DNA from: Clostridium celatum DSM 1785
GTDB taxonomy: Bacteria; Bacillota; Clostridia; Clostridiales; Clostridiaceae
Reading direction: 5' to 3'
DNA length: 40,829 bases
Assembly (NCBI RefSeq): GCF_000320405.1
Contig: NZ_KB291615.1
Span: forward strand, 69,987 to 110,815
Position numbers and translations under genes: made by a program. Below are positions 8,586-17,427 of this stretch, piece by piece. The notes under the pieces were generated by a model. The model was not told the origin of the DNA. It ran no database searches and saw nothing but the letters and a program-made list of their open reading frames with translations. Position 1 is the first letter of the stretch. The number at the start of each line of letters is the position of its first letter.

Positions 8586-9602
8586 TTAATATTCTTTAAG
8601 TAATATTATATCTCTCAATATTGAAGCTGCTGCATTCATTGTTCCTGAAGCTCCTCCAATTATACTTATATCTCCTAATGTATCTGTTTTATAATAAACT
8701 CCCTTATTTTTATAATCAACAGAATATAAAGGATGGCTTTCATCTATTTGCATTGGTTTTATATATGCAATAACCTCATCATTATTCTTTTCTATCTTCC
8801 CTATTAATTTTACTTTTTTATTCTTACTTTTCTCTAATTTTAAATCCTCTAATTTAATATCTGTTATTCCTTGTATTTTTAAATCACTAAGCTTAATATC
8901 TGTATTCATTAACACATTAGATAATATTATTATTTTACTTGCTGTATCATAGCCTAATACATCAAGACTAGGATTAGATTCTACAATTCCTTCTTCTTGT
9001 GCTTCTTTTAAAGCTTTTTCGTACGTTACCTCATCATTAGTCATTTTAGTTAATATATAATTGGTAGTTCCATTTAATATTCCTTCAATAGATTTAATTT
9101 CACTTCCTGCAACATCATATATTCCTCCAGAAATAGAAGGTAATGCTCCACCTGTTGTGCATCCTATCTTTAGCTTAACTCCATTATTGTCAGCTATAGC
9201 TTTCAATTCCTTATATTTTAATACTATTGGCCCCTTATTTCCTGTAATTACATTTTTCTTATTTTCTAATGCATTTCTTATATAAGTTAATGCAGGTTCT
9301 CCATCTACTATATTAGTTGGTGTTAACTCAATTAATGTATCTATATTTGCATTTTTAATCATTGATTCAACTTTTATTTCATTATGCCATAACTTATGTT
9401 TACAAACTTCGTTTTTCTTTATAAAACTCATAAGTTCCTCTAAATCTATTCCAGTTTCACTATAAAGCCCACCATTGCTTTTAATTATACACTTCACATT
9501 AATTTTTAAATTATATTTATCAAAAATATACTTTTTCTTAGTTATAAAAAGTTCTATTAATGCTTGTCCCACTCTCCCAAATCCTATTAACGCTATATTC
9601 AT
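8586..9602 (-). CDS. Homoserine dehydrogenase, short form without ACT domain
   Basis: A second homoserine dehydrogenase, 338 aa. The Rossmann motif is GFGRVGQAL near the N-terminus. The catalytic region contains EGILNGTTNYILTKM, EEGIVESNPSLDVLGYD and a GGASGTMNAA segment near the end. It ends there, lacking the regulatory tail seen in the 405-aa paralog, so feedback by threonine is not expected. The SD GGGGGG lies 6 nt before ATG. No S-box precedes it. A TATAAT near 9683 (minus) may be its promoter. It is not a fragment, since the catalytic domain is complete. Confidence 0.9.
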   Translation of the reverse strand: MNIALIGFGRVGQALIELFITKKKYIFDKYNLKINVKCIIKSNGGLYSETGIDLEELMSFIKKNEVCKHKLWHNEIKVESMIKNANIDTLIELTPTNIVDGEPALTYIRNALENKKNVITGNKGPIVLKYKELKAIADNNGVKLKIGCTTGGALPSISGGIYDVAGSEIKSIEGILNGTTNYILTKMTNDEVTYEKALKEAQEEGIVESNPSLDVLGYDTASKIIILSNVLMNTDIKLSDLKIQGITDIKLEDLKLEKSKNKKVKLIGKIEKNNDEVIAYIKPMQIDESHPLYSVDYKNKGVYYKTDTLGDISIIGGASGTMNAAASILRDIILLKEY

Positions 9603-9720
9603 CGTTTTCCCCCCAATTTATAAAATTTTATATTCACCCTTTATATTTTAAAAGCTAATTATTTTATTTAAACTTATTATAATAATTTTATTTTACTGTA
9701 TAATTATTGTAAATATAGTT

Positions 9721-9763
9721 AAAATGACAAATTAAATATAAAATTTAATTTGTCATTTTCTAT
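9721..9763 (-). terminator. Terminator after the DUF1540 gene
   Basis: A perfect 17-bp AT-rich stem (9721-9737 with 9743-9759) and 5-nt loop lie just past the stop of the DUF1540 gene, with TTTT on the minus strand at its end. Confidence 0.75.
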
Positions 9764-9769
9764 TTTTAA

Positions 9770-10084
9770 TTAAAGCCTTGGTACAAAACTAGCACATTCT
9801 GTTCCTGTTTGAGAAGTTGCTGCTCCGCCTTCTATACTTATATCTTCAGCTTCACACATTTTACAGTTATTATATGTACAATTTTCAGCTTCACAGGTAA
9901 TGTTTAATGAGAATTTTGGTGATTCTATACTATTTGTAAAAGCTCCTGTCTTTTCTTCAAAACTTTCACAACAAGTATTAACTGAACTAACTGCACTTTT
10001 TCCACCTACTTGTATTCCATCTTTACAACACATATTACTTGAATTATGAGTACAATTATGAACATTGCATATTAAATTAGTCAT
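9770..10084 (-). CDS. Tandem DUF1540 Cys-rich protein
   Basis: A 104-aa protein with two copies of the DUF1540 pattern. The first half (C6, C11, C19, C20, C38, C39) reads ICNVHNCTHN...CC...CCESF. The second half (C64, C69, C74, C77, C97) reads ITCEAENCTYNNCKMC...ECASF. The regular Cys spacing suggests metal binding. DUF1540 has no established biochemical role; members are common in spore-forming Firmicutes. There is no signal peptide or membrane segment. The SD AGGAGG lies 8 nt before ATG. It is divergent from glnS across 347 bp. Confidence 0.88.
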   Translation of the reverse strand: MTNLICNVHNCTHNSSNMCCKDGIQVGGKSAVSSVNTCCESFEEKTGAFTNSIESPKFSLNITCEAENCTYNNCKMCEAEDISIEGGAATSQTGTECASFVPRL

Positions 10085-10431
10085 ATAAAATCCTCCTAAA
10101 AATAAATTGTTTAAAAATGAACCTTCTTCAAAAGCCTTTTATAAAAATTATATTTCAAATAATATTATTTAGATTAATATCCATTTTTATTCTTATATAT
10201 CAACAATTTTAAATAGAATCGCCAATATAATAGCTTTTTTCTCACGTAAAAGCCTAACTTTTTATATAAGTTACTTTATTTTTTACTTATATTAGATTAA
10301 AATTATTAGTAATAGTCAAAATATAAGTTAAAGTTATTTTATTTAAGAATTAATTTTATTATTAGCTTTAAGTAATAATAATTTTAAATAAATAAATCAA
10401 CTTAAATATTAATAAGTAGGAGAGGTACGAT
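10085..10431. other. Divergent intergenic region between DUF1540 gene and glnS
   Basis: Very AT-rich with no ORF. It must hold promoters for both flanking genes, but I find no convincing -35/-10 pair. An imperfect inverted repeat (TTTACTTATATT near 10276 and AATATAAGTTAAA near 10319) is visible. There is no T-box motif ahead of glnS, unlike thrS and gltX. Confidence 0.5.
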
Positions 10432-12093
10432 ATGTCAACTGAAATTAATTCTTCTAATTTTATAAGAAATATAATAGTAGATGATTTAGAAAGTGGAAAA
10501 CATAAAGAAATAATAACTCGTTTCCCACCAGAACCAAATGGTTATTTACACATTGGTCATGCAAAATCTATTCTTTTAAACTTTGGGTTAGCTGAGGAAT
10601 TTAAAGGTAAAACTCATCTTAGATTTGATGATACAAATCCAGTAAAGGAAGATACTGAATATGTTGAATCAATAAAAGAAGATGTTAAATGGCTTGGTGG
10701 AAACTGGGATGAACTTTATTTTGCATCAGATTATTTTGATGAAATGTATAACAGAGCTGTTCTTTTAATAAAAAAGGGATTAGCTTATGTTTGTGATTTA
10801 ACTCCAGAAGAAGCTAAAGAATATAGAGGTACTTTAACTGAACCTGGTAAAGAAAGCCCTTATAGAAATAGATCTGTTGAAGAAAACTTAGATTTATTTG
10901 AAAGAATGAAAAATGGTGAATTTAAAGATGGAGAAAAAGTCCTAAGAGCTAAGATTGATATGAGCTCTCCTAATATGAATATGAGAGATCCTATTATCTA
11001 TAGAATTGCTCATGCAACTCACCACAATACTGGAGATAAATGGTGTATATATCCTATGTATGACTTTGCTCATCCATTAGAAGATGCTATAGAACATGTA
11101 ACTCATTCTATTTGTACTCTAGAATTTGAAGATCATAGACCTTTATATGATTGGGTTGTTAAAGAATGTGAAATGGAATCGCAACCTAGACAAATTGAAT
11201 TTGCTAGATTAAACATGACTAATACAGTTATGAGTAAAAGAAAGCTTAAACAATTAGTTGACGAAGGGATTGTTGATGGTTGGGATGATCCAAGAATGCC
11301 TACTATCTCTGGATTAAGAAGAAGAGGATGTACGCCTGAAGCATTAAAGAACTTCTGTGCTGCTATTGGTGTAGCTAAAGCTAATTCTACTGTAGATTCT
11401 CAAATGCTTGATTACTTTGTAAGAGAAGATTTACAAATGAAAGCACCTAATGCCATGGCAGTTCTAAGACCTTTAAAACTAGTTATAACTAACTATCCAG
11501 AAGGTCAAACTGAAATGCTTGAAGTTAGTAATAATGCCAAAGATGAATCTTTTGGAAAGAGACTTGTTCCATTCTCAAGAGAATTATATATAGAACAAGA
11601 AGACTTTATGGAAGTTCCAATAAAAAAATATTTTAGATTATTCCCTGGTAATGAAGTTAGATTAATGGGCGCTTATTTTGTTACATGTACAGATGTAATT
11701 AAAGATGAAGAAGGTAATGTAACTGAAATTCACTGTACTTATGACCCAGAAACTAAGAGTGGTTCAGGCTTTACAGGAAGAAAAGTTAAAGGTACTATTC
11801 ACTGGGTAGATGCAAATAATTGTGTACCTGCTGAATTTAGATTATACGAACCATTAATCTTAGATGATACTGAAGGAAATGAAGGAAAGCACTTCTTAGA
11901 GCAAATAAATCCAAATTCTATGGAAGTATTACAAGGATTTATTGAGCCAACGGCAATAGAAAATGCTAAACCTCAAGATAAATTCCAAATGGTTAGAAAC
12001 GGATTCTTTAATATTGATACTAAATATACTACTGATGAAAAATTAGTATTTAACAGAATAGTTTCATTAAAATCTTCTTTTAAATTAAAATAA
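10432..12093 (+). CDS. glnS: Glutaminyl-tRNA synthetase
   Basis: Class I synthetase charging tRNA-Gln directly, 553 aa. The signature [14 protein letters not shown] has HIGH at 40-43. The KMSKS-type loop is VMSKRK (266-271). The Gln-type features LRFDDTNP and [23 protein letters not shown] are intact, and the C-terminal beta-barrel anticodon domain is full length. GlnRS distinguishes this organism from Firmicutes that rely only on GatCAB transamidation. The SD GGAGAGG is 8 nt before ATG. The gene is monocistronic. Confidence 0.97.
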   Translation: MSTEINSSNFIRNIIVDDLESGKHKEIITRFPPEPNGYLHIGHAKSILLNFGLAEEFKGKTHLRFDDTNPVKEDTEYVESIKEDVKWLGGNWDELYFASDYFDEMYNRAVLLIKKGLAYVCDLTPEEAKEYRGTLTEPGKESPYRNRSVEENLDLFERMKNGEFKDGEKVLRAKIDMSSPNMNMRDPIIYRIAHATHHNTGDKWCIYPMYDFAHPLEDAIEHVTHSICTLEFEDHRPLYDWVVKECEMESQPRQIEFARLNMTNTVMSKRKLKQLVDEGIVDGWDDPRMPTISGLRRRGCTPEALKNFCAAIGVAKANSTVDSQMLDYFVREDLQMKAPNAMAVLRPLKLVITNYPEGQTEMLEVSNNAKDESFGKRLVPFSRELYIEQEDFMEVPIKKYFRLFPGNEVRLMGAYFVTCTDVIKDEEGNVTEIHCTYDPETKSGSGFTGRKVKGTIHWVDANNCVPAEFRLYEPLILDDTEGNEGKHFLEQINPNSMEVLQGFIEPTAIENAKPQDKFQMVRNGFFNIDTKYTTDEKLVFNRIVSLKSSFKLK

Positions 12094-12101
12094 AAATACT
12101 T

Positions 12102-12136
12102 AAAAAGAGCTATGAGTTGATTCATAGCTCTTTTTT
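12102..12136 (+). terminator. Terminator after glnS
   Basis: AAAAAGAGCTATGA pairs with TCATAGCTCTTTTT around a 6-nt loop and is followed by T residues, 8 nt after the glnS stop. Confidence 0.92.
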
Positions 12137-12612
12137 ATTTATCTCCATCATTAGGTATAGTGAGTGTCATTGAGGTTTCATACACAGTGAATTCTTTAAT
12201 TAAGGTACATACTGAGTCGCCATTTTATTCTTTTTATATTTTATTTTTTATGGTTCCTCTATCTTCGTGAAATCCATAATCTTCGGTTATGTCATTTAAC
12301 AAATTAGTATCACAATCAATATCCCAATTGTTTGCTCTAATATTACTCATATTAACGATATATTTATTTACATCTGTAGTTTTTTCTTTTTTATTTATCC
12401 CATCGGTTTACCCTCCTATTTATATTTTAAAAAACTATTTTTGCATTGGTGGACACCTCCTGAATCGTATTTATATTACTTTTCCATTGGTTTGCCCTCC
12501 TAACTTTGTTTTCATTAATAGTTTGTACTTTAATACTTTCTTTATACTAGTACTTATTTCTAAAATATTTTTATATTTATAAATTTTTATTACCCGTAGT
12601 TATAACCATTTG
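12137..12612 (-). other. Intergenic region with three tandem SD/mini-ORF units and decayed small ORF
   Basis: The minus strand holds three similar units about 42 nt apart, each a strong SD, a short spacer and an ATG that stops within 2-3 codons. ATG GAA AAG TAA is at 12476-12487, ATG CAA AAA TAG at 12435-12446 and ATG GGA TAA at 12395-12403. After the third unit another frame stays open and would encode about 50 residues (INKKEKTTDVNKYIV, then MSNIRANNWDIDCD), ending near 12240. A one-base insertion after ATGGG would join it to the third SD/ATG. I read this as a decayed family of small genes or a leader-peptide array, with no function assigned. Confidence 0.45.
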
Positions 12613-12843
12613 CTAACACCATTGATTATTAGTTGCTGTTTTTTCTTTTTTCTTTCCTTTACAGCATTCTTCTACCTCTGCTTTTACTCCCGCTGGTGAT
12701 GCCCATTGATTATTATATTCAGATTTTGGTGCTCCACTACTTGCACAACTACAATCTGAATGACAGCTATGACTCTCTACTTTATCACATTGACAAGTAT
12801 GATTAGATTCAGTATTACATTCGCAATTTGAGTGTTTTTTCAT
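12613..12843 (-). CDS. Small Cys-rich protein, 76 aa
   Basis: I do not recognise a family. Ten cysteines (7, 9, 17, 19, 27, 31, 33, 60, 61, 76) are mixed with His, Glu and Lys, in C-X-C pairs that suggest metal binding. The tetrapeptide NNQW occurs twice (44-47 and 72-75), the second just before the terminal Cys. There is no signal peptide or membrane segment. AGGAGGAG lies 7 nt before ATG, a very strong SD, so the gene is probably expressed. The Cys content resembles spore-associated or metallothionein-like small proteins, but a modified-peptide precursor cannot be excluded. Confidence 0.65.
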   Translation of the reverse strand: MKKHSNCECNTESNHTCQCDKVESHSCHSDCSCASSGAPKSEYNNQWASPAGVKAEVEECCKGKKKEKTATNNQWC

Positions 12844-13056
12844 AACTATCTCCTCCTAAAAATTTAAATAAATTTAGTCCTGATACAGCCAAGTCCAATA
12901 CTTAGTTCTACCACCACTACAATATTAGTTTGTACATTTTTACTACTTAAATACCTTGTATTAATTGTTGTTGATAACATAGTAAAGTTTTTTTTCTATA
13001 ATATAAAAAGTCTTAAATTTTTAGGCAATTTTCTCATAAAATTAAAGTTTTTAATA

Positions 13057-13097
13057 TAAAAATAAAAGCCCTCAAATAATCGAGCTTTTATTTTTAT
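13057..13097 (-). terminator. Terminator after the 60-aa Asn/Gln/Ser-rich protein gene
   Basis: AAAAATAAAAGC...GCTTTTATTTTT arms with a CTC/GAG extension form a hairpin with a T-rich minus-strand tail. It lies just past the stop at 13110. Confidence 0.8.
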
Positions 13098-13109
13098 TCA
13101 TATTTACTT

Positions 13110-13292
13110 TTATTGCATTGAATTTTGACTTGGATTTTGATGAGATTTTTTATATGCATCAATATTAGAATCAATTTGTGCACTACTCATTCCATTTTGC
13201 ATACTACCACTTTGTTGGCTTTGATTATTAACAGAATTAGTCATTGCTGAATTATTTTGACCTTGTTTATTCATTTTAGAATTATTACTCAT
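13110..13292 (-). CDS. Small Asn/Gln/Ser-rich protein, 60 aa
   Basis: An extremely hydrophilic, low-complexity protein rich in Asn, Gln, Ser and Met, with no Cys, no signal peptide and no membrane segment. It is likely disordered. GGAGGT lies 7 nt before ATG and a terminator follows, so it looks like a real single-gene unit. The composition recalls gamma-type small acid-soluble spore proteins, but I cannot see their repeat motifs, so I leave the function open. Confidence 0.6.
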   Translation of the reverse strand: MSNNSKMNKQGQNNSAMTNSVNNQSQQSGSMQNGMSSAQIDSNIDAYKKSHQNPSQNSMQ

Positions 13293-13462
13293 AAATTTAC
13301 CTCCATTTCCATTTCGATATTATTTTATGAACTTTACACCATATAATACATGTCAATGATTTCCTTGAATCTAAAATGGAAATACACATTTATAAATTAA
13401 GTAATAATTTTAATTCTCTACCCTTAATAAAAAAAAGATAAGCTTTCGCTTATCTTTTTTTA

Positions 13463-15124
13463 TTATATTTCTAAAAACTTATTAAATCTTTCTCTAACTT
13501 TTTCTTCACCCATAATTTGCATTATTGTGTAAAGATCTGGAGTGTTTGTTCTATGTGATAATGCACTTCTTACTGCTCCAGCAACATCAGAAATCATTCC
13601 TTTGTATGAATCTGGGTTAGCTTTATATTCTTTTCTATTTGCACAATATCCAAGTTCTGCTCCAATTACTTTTAAATCTTCAAACCAATTTTCTTGACTT
13701 CCAGCATTAAAGTTAAACTTTTTAGCATATTCTTCAATTACAGCTTTAGCATTTTCTAATGATAAAGTTTTTGGTAATTCTATTTGTTCAGCAGTTTCAT
13801 TGTAGAATAATTCATCATAGAAATAGAATATTTTATCTTTTACTTCATCCCATTTAGCAAAGTCTTTTCTTGGTTTTGGACCATCTTTATCTATGTTGAA
13901 TATTTCTTTAGACATTGTTTCATTTGAAATTACTAAGTTATACATTTCTTCATCATACACTTTTGCCCATTCAGTATATTGTTCATATACTTCATTAGCT
14001 GACATTCTTGCTATAACATCCTTAGAAACGTCATTTAACTTAACTAAATCAAATAATGCCCCACTCTTACTCATTTTTTCTAGAGCAACATGGAATTCAT
14101 GATAATCAGCAGTAGGATTTTCTGCTCTCCATTCTTCATAGCTTGAATTTACTATATTTAATAAGTATTCAATAACACATACTACTGGATATCCTACTTC
14201 ATGATAATAAGAAACTGCAGCTTCTGCATCTTTTCTCTTAGAAAGCTTTCTCTTAGATCCACCTTCTTGCTTCATTATTGTTGGAATATGAGCATAGTTT
14301 GGTCTTTCAAATCCTAATACTTCAAATAATTGAACATGTATTGGAAGTGATGATAACCATTCTTCTCCTCTTATTACATCTGTAGTTCTCATTAAATAAT
14401 CATCAATTGCATGTGCAAAATGATATGTAGGAAGTCCATCTCCTTTTATTAAAACTACATCCTGATTGTTTTCTGGGAAAGATATATCTCCCTTTATTAA
14501 ATCATGGAATTCTACTCTATTTTCTATATTTCCAGGTGATTTTAATCTTATTATATAAGTTTCACCATTATTTATTCTTTCAATAGCTTCCTCTTCAGTA
14601 ATATTTCTATACTTAGCATATTCTCCATAATATCCAGGAGTAATCTTATTTGCAATTTGTTCTTCTCTAAGAGCTGCTAATTCTTCTGGAGTACAAAAAT
14701 CTGGATATGCTAATCCTTTTATTAATAAATCTTTAGCAAAAGTTCTATATATTTCTGCTCTTTCACTTTGTCTGTATGGACCATATTCACCTTTTGAAGT
14801 TTCTTGTCCAGTCATACCTTCGCTAAAGTCCATTCCAAACTTATGCATAGTCATAATTGTATCTTCAATAGCACCTTCTACTTCTCTCTTTTGATCTGTA
14901 TCTTCTATTCTTAAGTAGAATACGCCTTCACTTTGGCTTGCTAATCTTTCATTGATTAATGCAGCAAAAACCCCACCTATATGTTGAAATCCTGTTGGTG
15001 ATGGTGCACATCTAGTTACTCTAGCACCTTCTTTTAAATTTCTCTTCGGATATTTTTCAATATAATATTCTCTATCATGCTCTACATTAGGGAATATTAA
15101 TTCAGCTAATTTTTCAAATGCCAT
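13463..15124 (-). CDS. gltX: Glutamyl-tRNA synthetase
   Basis: Class I synthetase charging tRNA-Glu. It is 553 aa from the ATG at 15124, which has AAAGGAGAAAGTAAT just upstream. The frame extends 13 codons further 5' but without an SD. The HIGH-type motif is [12 protein letters not shown] (H48-G51). The KMSKS-type loop is [19 protein letters not shown] and the C-terminal helical anticodon-binding region are present. It is longer than the roughly 480-aa Bacillus enzyme, as in the clostridial long form. A T-box leader with Glu specifier precedes it. Confidence 0.96.
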   Translation of the reverse strand: MAFEKLAELIFPNVEHDREYYIEKYPKRNLKEGARVTRCAPSPTGFQHIGGVFAALINERLASQSEGVFYLRIEDTDQKREVEGAIEDTIMTMHKFGMDFSEGMTGQETSKGEYGPYRQSERAEIYRTFAKDLLIKGLAYPDFCTPEELAALREEQIANKITPGYYGEYAKYRNITEEEAIERINNGETYIIRLKSPGNIENRVEFHDLIKGDISFPENNQDVVLIKGDGLPTYHFAHAIDDYLMRTTDVIRGEEWLSSLPIHVQLFEVLGFERPNYAHIPTIMKQEGGSKRKLSKRKDAEAAVSYYHEVGYPVVCVIEYLLNIVNSSYEEWRAENPTADYHEFHVALEKMSKSGALFDLVKLNDVSKDVIARMSANEVYEQYTEWAKVYDEEMYNLVISNETMSKEIFNIDKDGPKPRKDFAKWDEVKDKIFYFYDELFYNETAEQIELPKTLSLENAKAVIEEYAKKFNFNAGSQENWFEDLKVIGAELGYCANRKEYKANPDSYKGMISDVAGAVRSALSHRTNTPDLYTIMQIMGEEKVRERFNKFLEI

Positions 15125-15242
15125 ATTACTTTCTCCTTTACTTTTATAAAATATAAATAACAATTAAGCAAAGATACCTATATAAATAATTATCTTAATT
15201 TCTTAATTGATTTCTTTACAATAATTAATTTCTTAGTAAATA

Positions 15243-15445
15243 AAAAAGTTTCCATCCCAAATACTCTTAGGACGAAAACTTATATTCCGCGTTACCACCT
15301 AAATTGATTAATATAAATTAACCCACTCAAATACTTATTCACTTTTCTTGCTCCAAGGCTTCCTTCAATAGTTTTAAATTTTAGGCTTCCACCATTCCTA
15401 AATCGCTTTAAAATAAAATTCTATTTACTGCTCCTCTTCAACGCA
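15243..15445 (-). promoter_or_regulatory. T-box leader of gltX (Glu specifier)
   Basis: On the minus strand the T-box sequence AGGTGGTAACGCGG runs 15300-15287. Stem I has GAGGAGCAGTA on the 5' side. On the 3' side CTATT-GAAG is followed by specifier GAA (Glu, 15362-15360) and a purine. The terminator pairs AAGTTTTCGTCC with GGATGGAAACTT and ends in TTTTTT near 15243. It has the same arrangement as the thrS leader. Confidence 0.93.
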
Positions 15446-15479
15446 TTTATTATCTTAGTTATTTCCAAACTACAGATTA

Positions 15480-15508
15480 ATTATACAGTTAGACTTTTCA
15501 TTTGTAAA
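15480..15508 (-). promoter_or_regulatory. Promoter of gltX
   Basis: TTTACA (15503-15508), a 17-nt spacer and TATAAT (15480-15485) lie on the minus strand about 35 nt before T-box stem I. Confidence 0.82.
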
Positions 15509-15608
15509 TATAGCTTTATCTATTAATCTTGTAACAACTATATAATAAAAGTAAAATATATTAAATACTAATAATGATTCTATATTAAAATAATAACCGT
15601 ATATATTT

Positions 15609-16916
15609 TTATCTAATAGCAAAATATATTATAAATAATACTGCTAAAACATACATAACTGGATGTACTTTTTTAGCTTTTCCTTTAAACATCATAAGCA
15701 CTACATAAGATAAGAATCCGCATGCAATTCCTTCACCTATACTATAAGTTAAAGGCATTAATATTATAGTTAAAAATGCTGATATTGAAACTTCACTTTT
15801 CTCCCACTCAATTTCTTTAAGTGAACTACACATTAATGACCCAACTATAATAAGTGCTGGTGCAGTTACTGCAGAAGTTATGACTGTAAGTAATGGTGAG
15901 AAAAATAATGAAACTAAAAATAACACTCCTACTACAACACTTGAAAAACCTGTTTTTGCTCCTACTGCTACTCCTGATAATGATTCAACATAAGATGTTG
16001 TATTAGTAGTTCCAAATATTGAACCTATACAAGTTGCAACAGAGTCTGCAAGTAATGCCTTAGAACCACCTTCTACTGAACCATCTTTTTTAAGTAATCC
16101 CACCTTTGAACCAACTGCAACTAATGTTCCTGCTGTATCAAAGAAATCCATAAATAAGAAAGTAAATATAACTAAAACCATTTGTGGATTAAATATATTT
16201 CCGATATTTTTTATTGCAACTCCAAAAGTTGGTGCCATTGATGGTGGCATTGATATTACTGAAGTTGGTAAATCAATTAATCCAAATATCATACCTACAA
16301 TTACTGTTAAAGCCATTCCTAAAAATATTGCAATTTGTGAACCTCTTACCATAAATATTGATATAGCTACTAAACCAAATACTGAAAGTAAAACTGTCGG
16401 ATTTGTTAAATCTCCAAGTGCTACAAATGTTGATGAATTAGCTACAACAATCCCTGCGTTTTTTAAACCTATAAAAGCTATAAATAAACCTATTCCTGAA
16501 CTTACTGCAAATTTTAAATTTGTTGGTATTGCTTTAATTACTAACTCTCTTAATCCTGTTGCTGATATTATTAAAAATATAATTCCTGACGCTAATACTC
16601 CTGATAATGCTGTTTGCCATGGAATATCCATACCGATGCAAACACTATATGTAAAGAAAGCATTTAATCCTACTCCTGGTGCTAATGCCATTGGGAATTT
16701 AGCAAATATCCCCATAATTAATGTACCAACTGCCGCTGCTACTGCAGTTGCAACGAAAACACTATCCTTTGGCATTCCTGCATCAGCTAAAACACTAGGA
16801 ATTAAAAATAAAGCATATGACATTGTTAAAAATGTAGTTATACCCGCTATTGTTTCTGTTTTTAAACTTGTATTTTTTTCTTGAAAATTAAAATATTTAG
16901 ATATGAAATCTGTCAT
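15609..16916 (-). CDS. NCS2-family purine permease (AzgA/PbuG type)
   Basis: A 435-aa polytopic inner-membrane transporter of the AzgA subgroup, which imports guanine, hypoxanthine or adenine. It opens with the usual soluble stretch (ISKYFNFQEKNTSLKTETIAG) and then TTFLTMSYALFLIPS, has the conserved FFDTAGTLVAVG segment and the TTSYVESLSGVAVGAKTG segment, and about 12-14 membrane spans. The guanine-type riboswitch upstream argues for guanine/hypoxanthine uptake. The SD GGAGGG is 7 nt before ATG and can be buried in a hairpin. Confidence 0.93.
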   Translation of the reverse strand: MTDFISKYFNFQEKNTSLKTETIAGITTFLTMSYALFLIPSVLADAGMPKDSVFVATAVAAAVGTLIMGIFAKFPMALAPGVGLNAFFTYSVCIGMDIPWQTALSGVLASGIIFLIISATGLRELVIKAIPTNLKFAVSSGIGLFIAFIGLKNAGIVVANSSTFVALGDLTNPTVLLSVFGLVAISIFMVRGSQIAIFLGMALTVIVGMIFGLIDLPTSVISMPPSMAPTFGVAIKNIGNIFNPQMVLVIFTFLFMDFFDTAGTLVAVGSKVGLLKKDGSVEGGSKALLADSVATCIGSIFGTTNTTSYVESLSGVAVGAKTGFSSVVVGVLFLVSLFFSPLLTVITSAVTAPALIIVGSLMCSSLKEIEWEKSEVSISAFLTIILMPLTYSIGEGIACGFLSYVVLMMFKGKAKKVHPVMYVLAVLFIIYFAIR

Positions 16917-16920
16917 TTGT

Positions 16921-17090
16921 TATCCCTCCATGCATTTTTATGTAATCGTAATATTTATCGCATGCCGAGGATAAAATTTGATATTAAATTTGATATGAAT
17001 AACACTAATATCGTAGTCAAACCATTTATGGTGATTTGGTAGAAACTGTTGGACCTTATTTCCAACTTTATACGATAAATCCGATTACTT
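16921..17090 (-). promoter_or_regulatory. Guanine-type purine riboswitch with SD-sequestering hairpin
   Basis: The minus strand carries a purine aptamer with P1 TATCGTA/TACGATA (17071-17077 with 17009-17015), P2 GTTGGA/TCCAAC, GTTTCTACC, and the J3/1 sequence GACTACG. The C in GAC is the guanine-specifying base. Downstream, 16960-16973 can pair with 16921-16933 (12 bp, two small bulges), burying the SD. The 5' leader 17073-17088 can instead pair with 16942-16960 in the loop of that hairpin (15 bp), a pairing that overlaps P1. This fits ligand-induced translational repression. No strong intrinsic terminator is visible. Confidence 0.9.
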
Positions 17091-17097
17091 TTTATTT

Positions 17098-17103
17098 ATT
17101 ATA
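17098..17103 (-). promoter_or_regulatory. -10 element upstream of purine riboswitch
   Basis: TATAAT on the minus strand is about 8 nt before the first base pair of the leader. No good -35 hexamer is visible 16-18 nt upstream. Confidence 0.55.
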
Positions 17104-17210
17104 CAAATAATATTAATATAAAACTACAAAATTGTCTATATTTTTTCGATTTATTCCATATTTTTCTCTTAAATTCACTTGTAAATATTCGTGTTTTTAT
17201 TAATTTCATA

Positions 17211-17243
17211 AAAAAATAGCCTGAAACTAATCAAGCTATTTTT
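17211..17243. terminator. Hairpin terminator after the 49-aa membrane protein gene
   Basis: AAAAAATAGC...TGA pairs with TCA AGCTATTTTTT across a small loop, with T-runs on either strand. It can end the minus-strand YbjQ-family unit at 17268. Confidence 0.82.
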
Positions 17244-17267
17244 TATTCTTAAATATATTATATATTG

Positions 17268-17417
17268 TTAATACTTCTTATACTTATCTAATTTATCTTT
17301 CTCTTCTTTCTTTTCTTTTAATCTAGACGATATAGCCCAAATAATTAGTGCTATAGCTCCAATAAATAATATGGTATAAATCACTAAAATAATTATAGGA
17401 ATAATCATAATATCCAC
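17268..17417 (-). CDS. Small single-pass membrane protein, 49 aa
   Basis: A short gene encoded immediately after the YbjQ-family gene. The GTG at 17417 has AGGTGAGG 4 nt upstream; an ATG three codons later is too far from that SD. The sequence is almost all Ile/Leu in residues 4-27 (one membrane span) followed by a highly charged Lys/Glu tail (RLKEKKEEKDK, then KYKKY). The SD overlaps the stop region of the upstream gene, so translation is probably coupled. No family is recognised. It could anchor or regulate the YbjQ-like protein, which is inference from position only. Confidence 0.62.
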   Translation of the reverse strand: MDIMIIPIIILVIYTILFIGAIALIIWAISSRLKEKKEEKDKLDKYKKY

Positions 17418-17427
17418 TATTCCTCAC

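Noticed and set aside
12289..12582. 97-aa plus-strand frame after glnS
   Set aside because: No SD, hydrophobic low-complexity translation, and it runs antisense over the three minus-strand SD units, which are the real signal there.
15125..15163. 13-codon upstream extension of gltX
   Set aside because: The strong SD AAAGGAG lies inside the extension and points to the ATG at 15124; the extra residues match nothing in GluRS.
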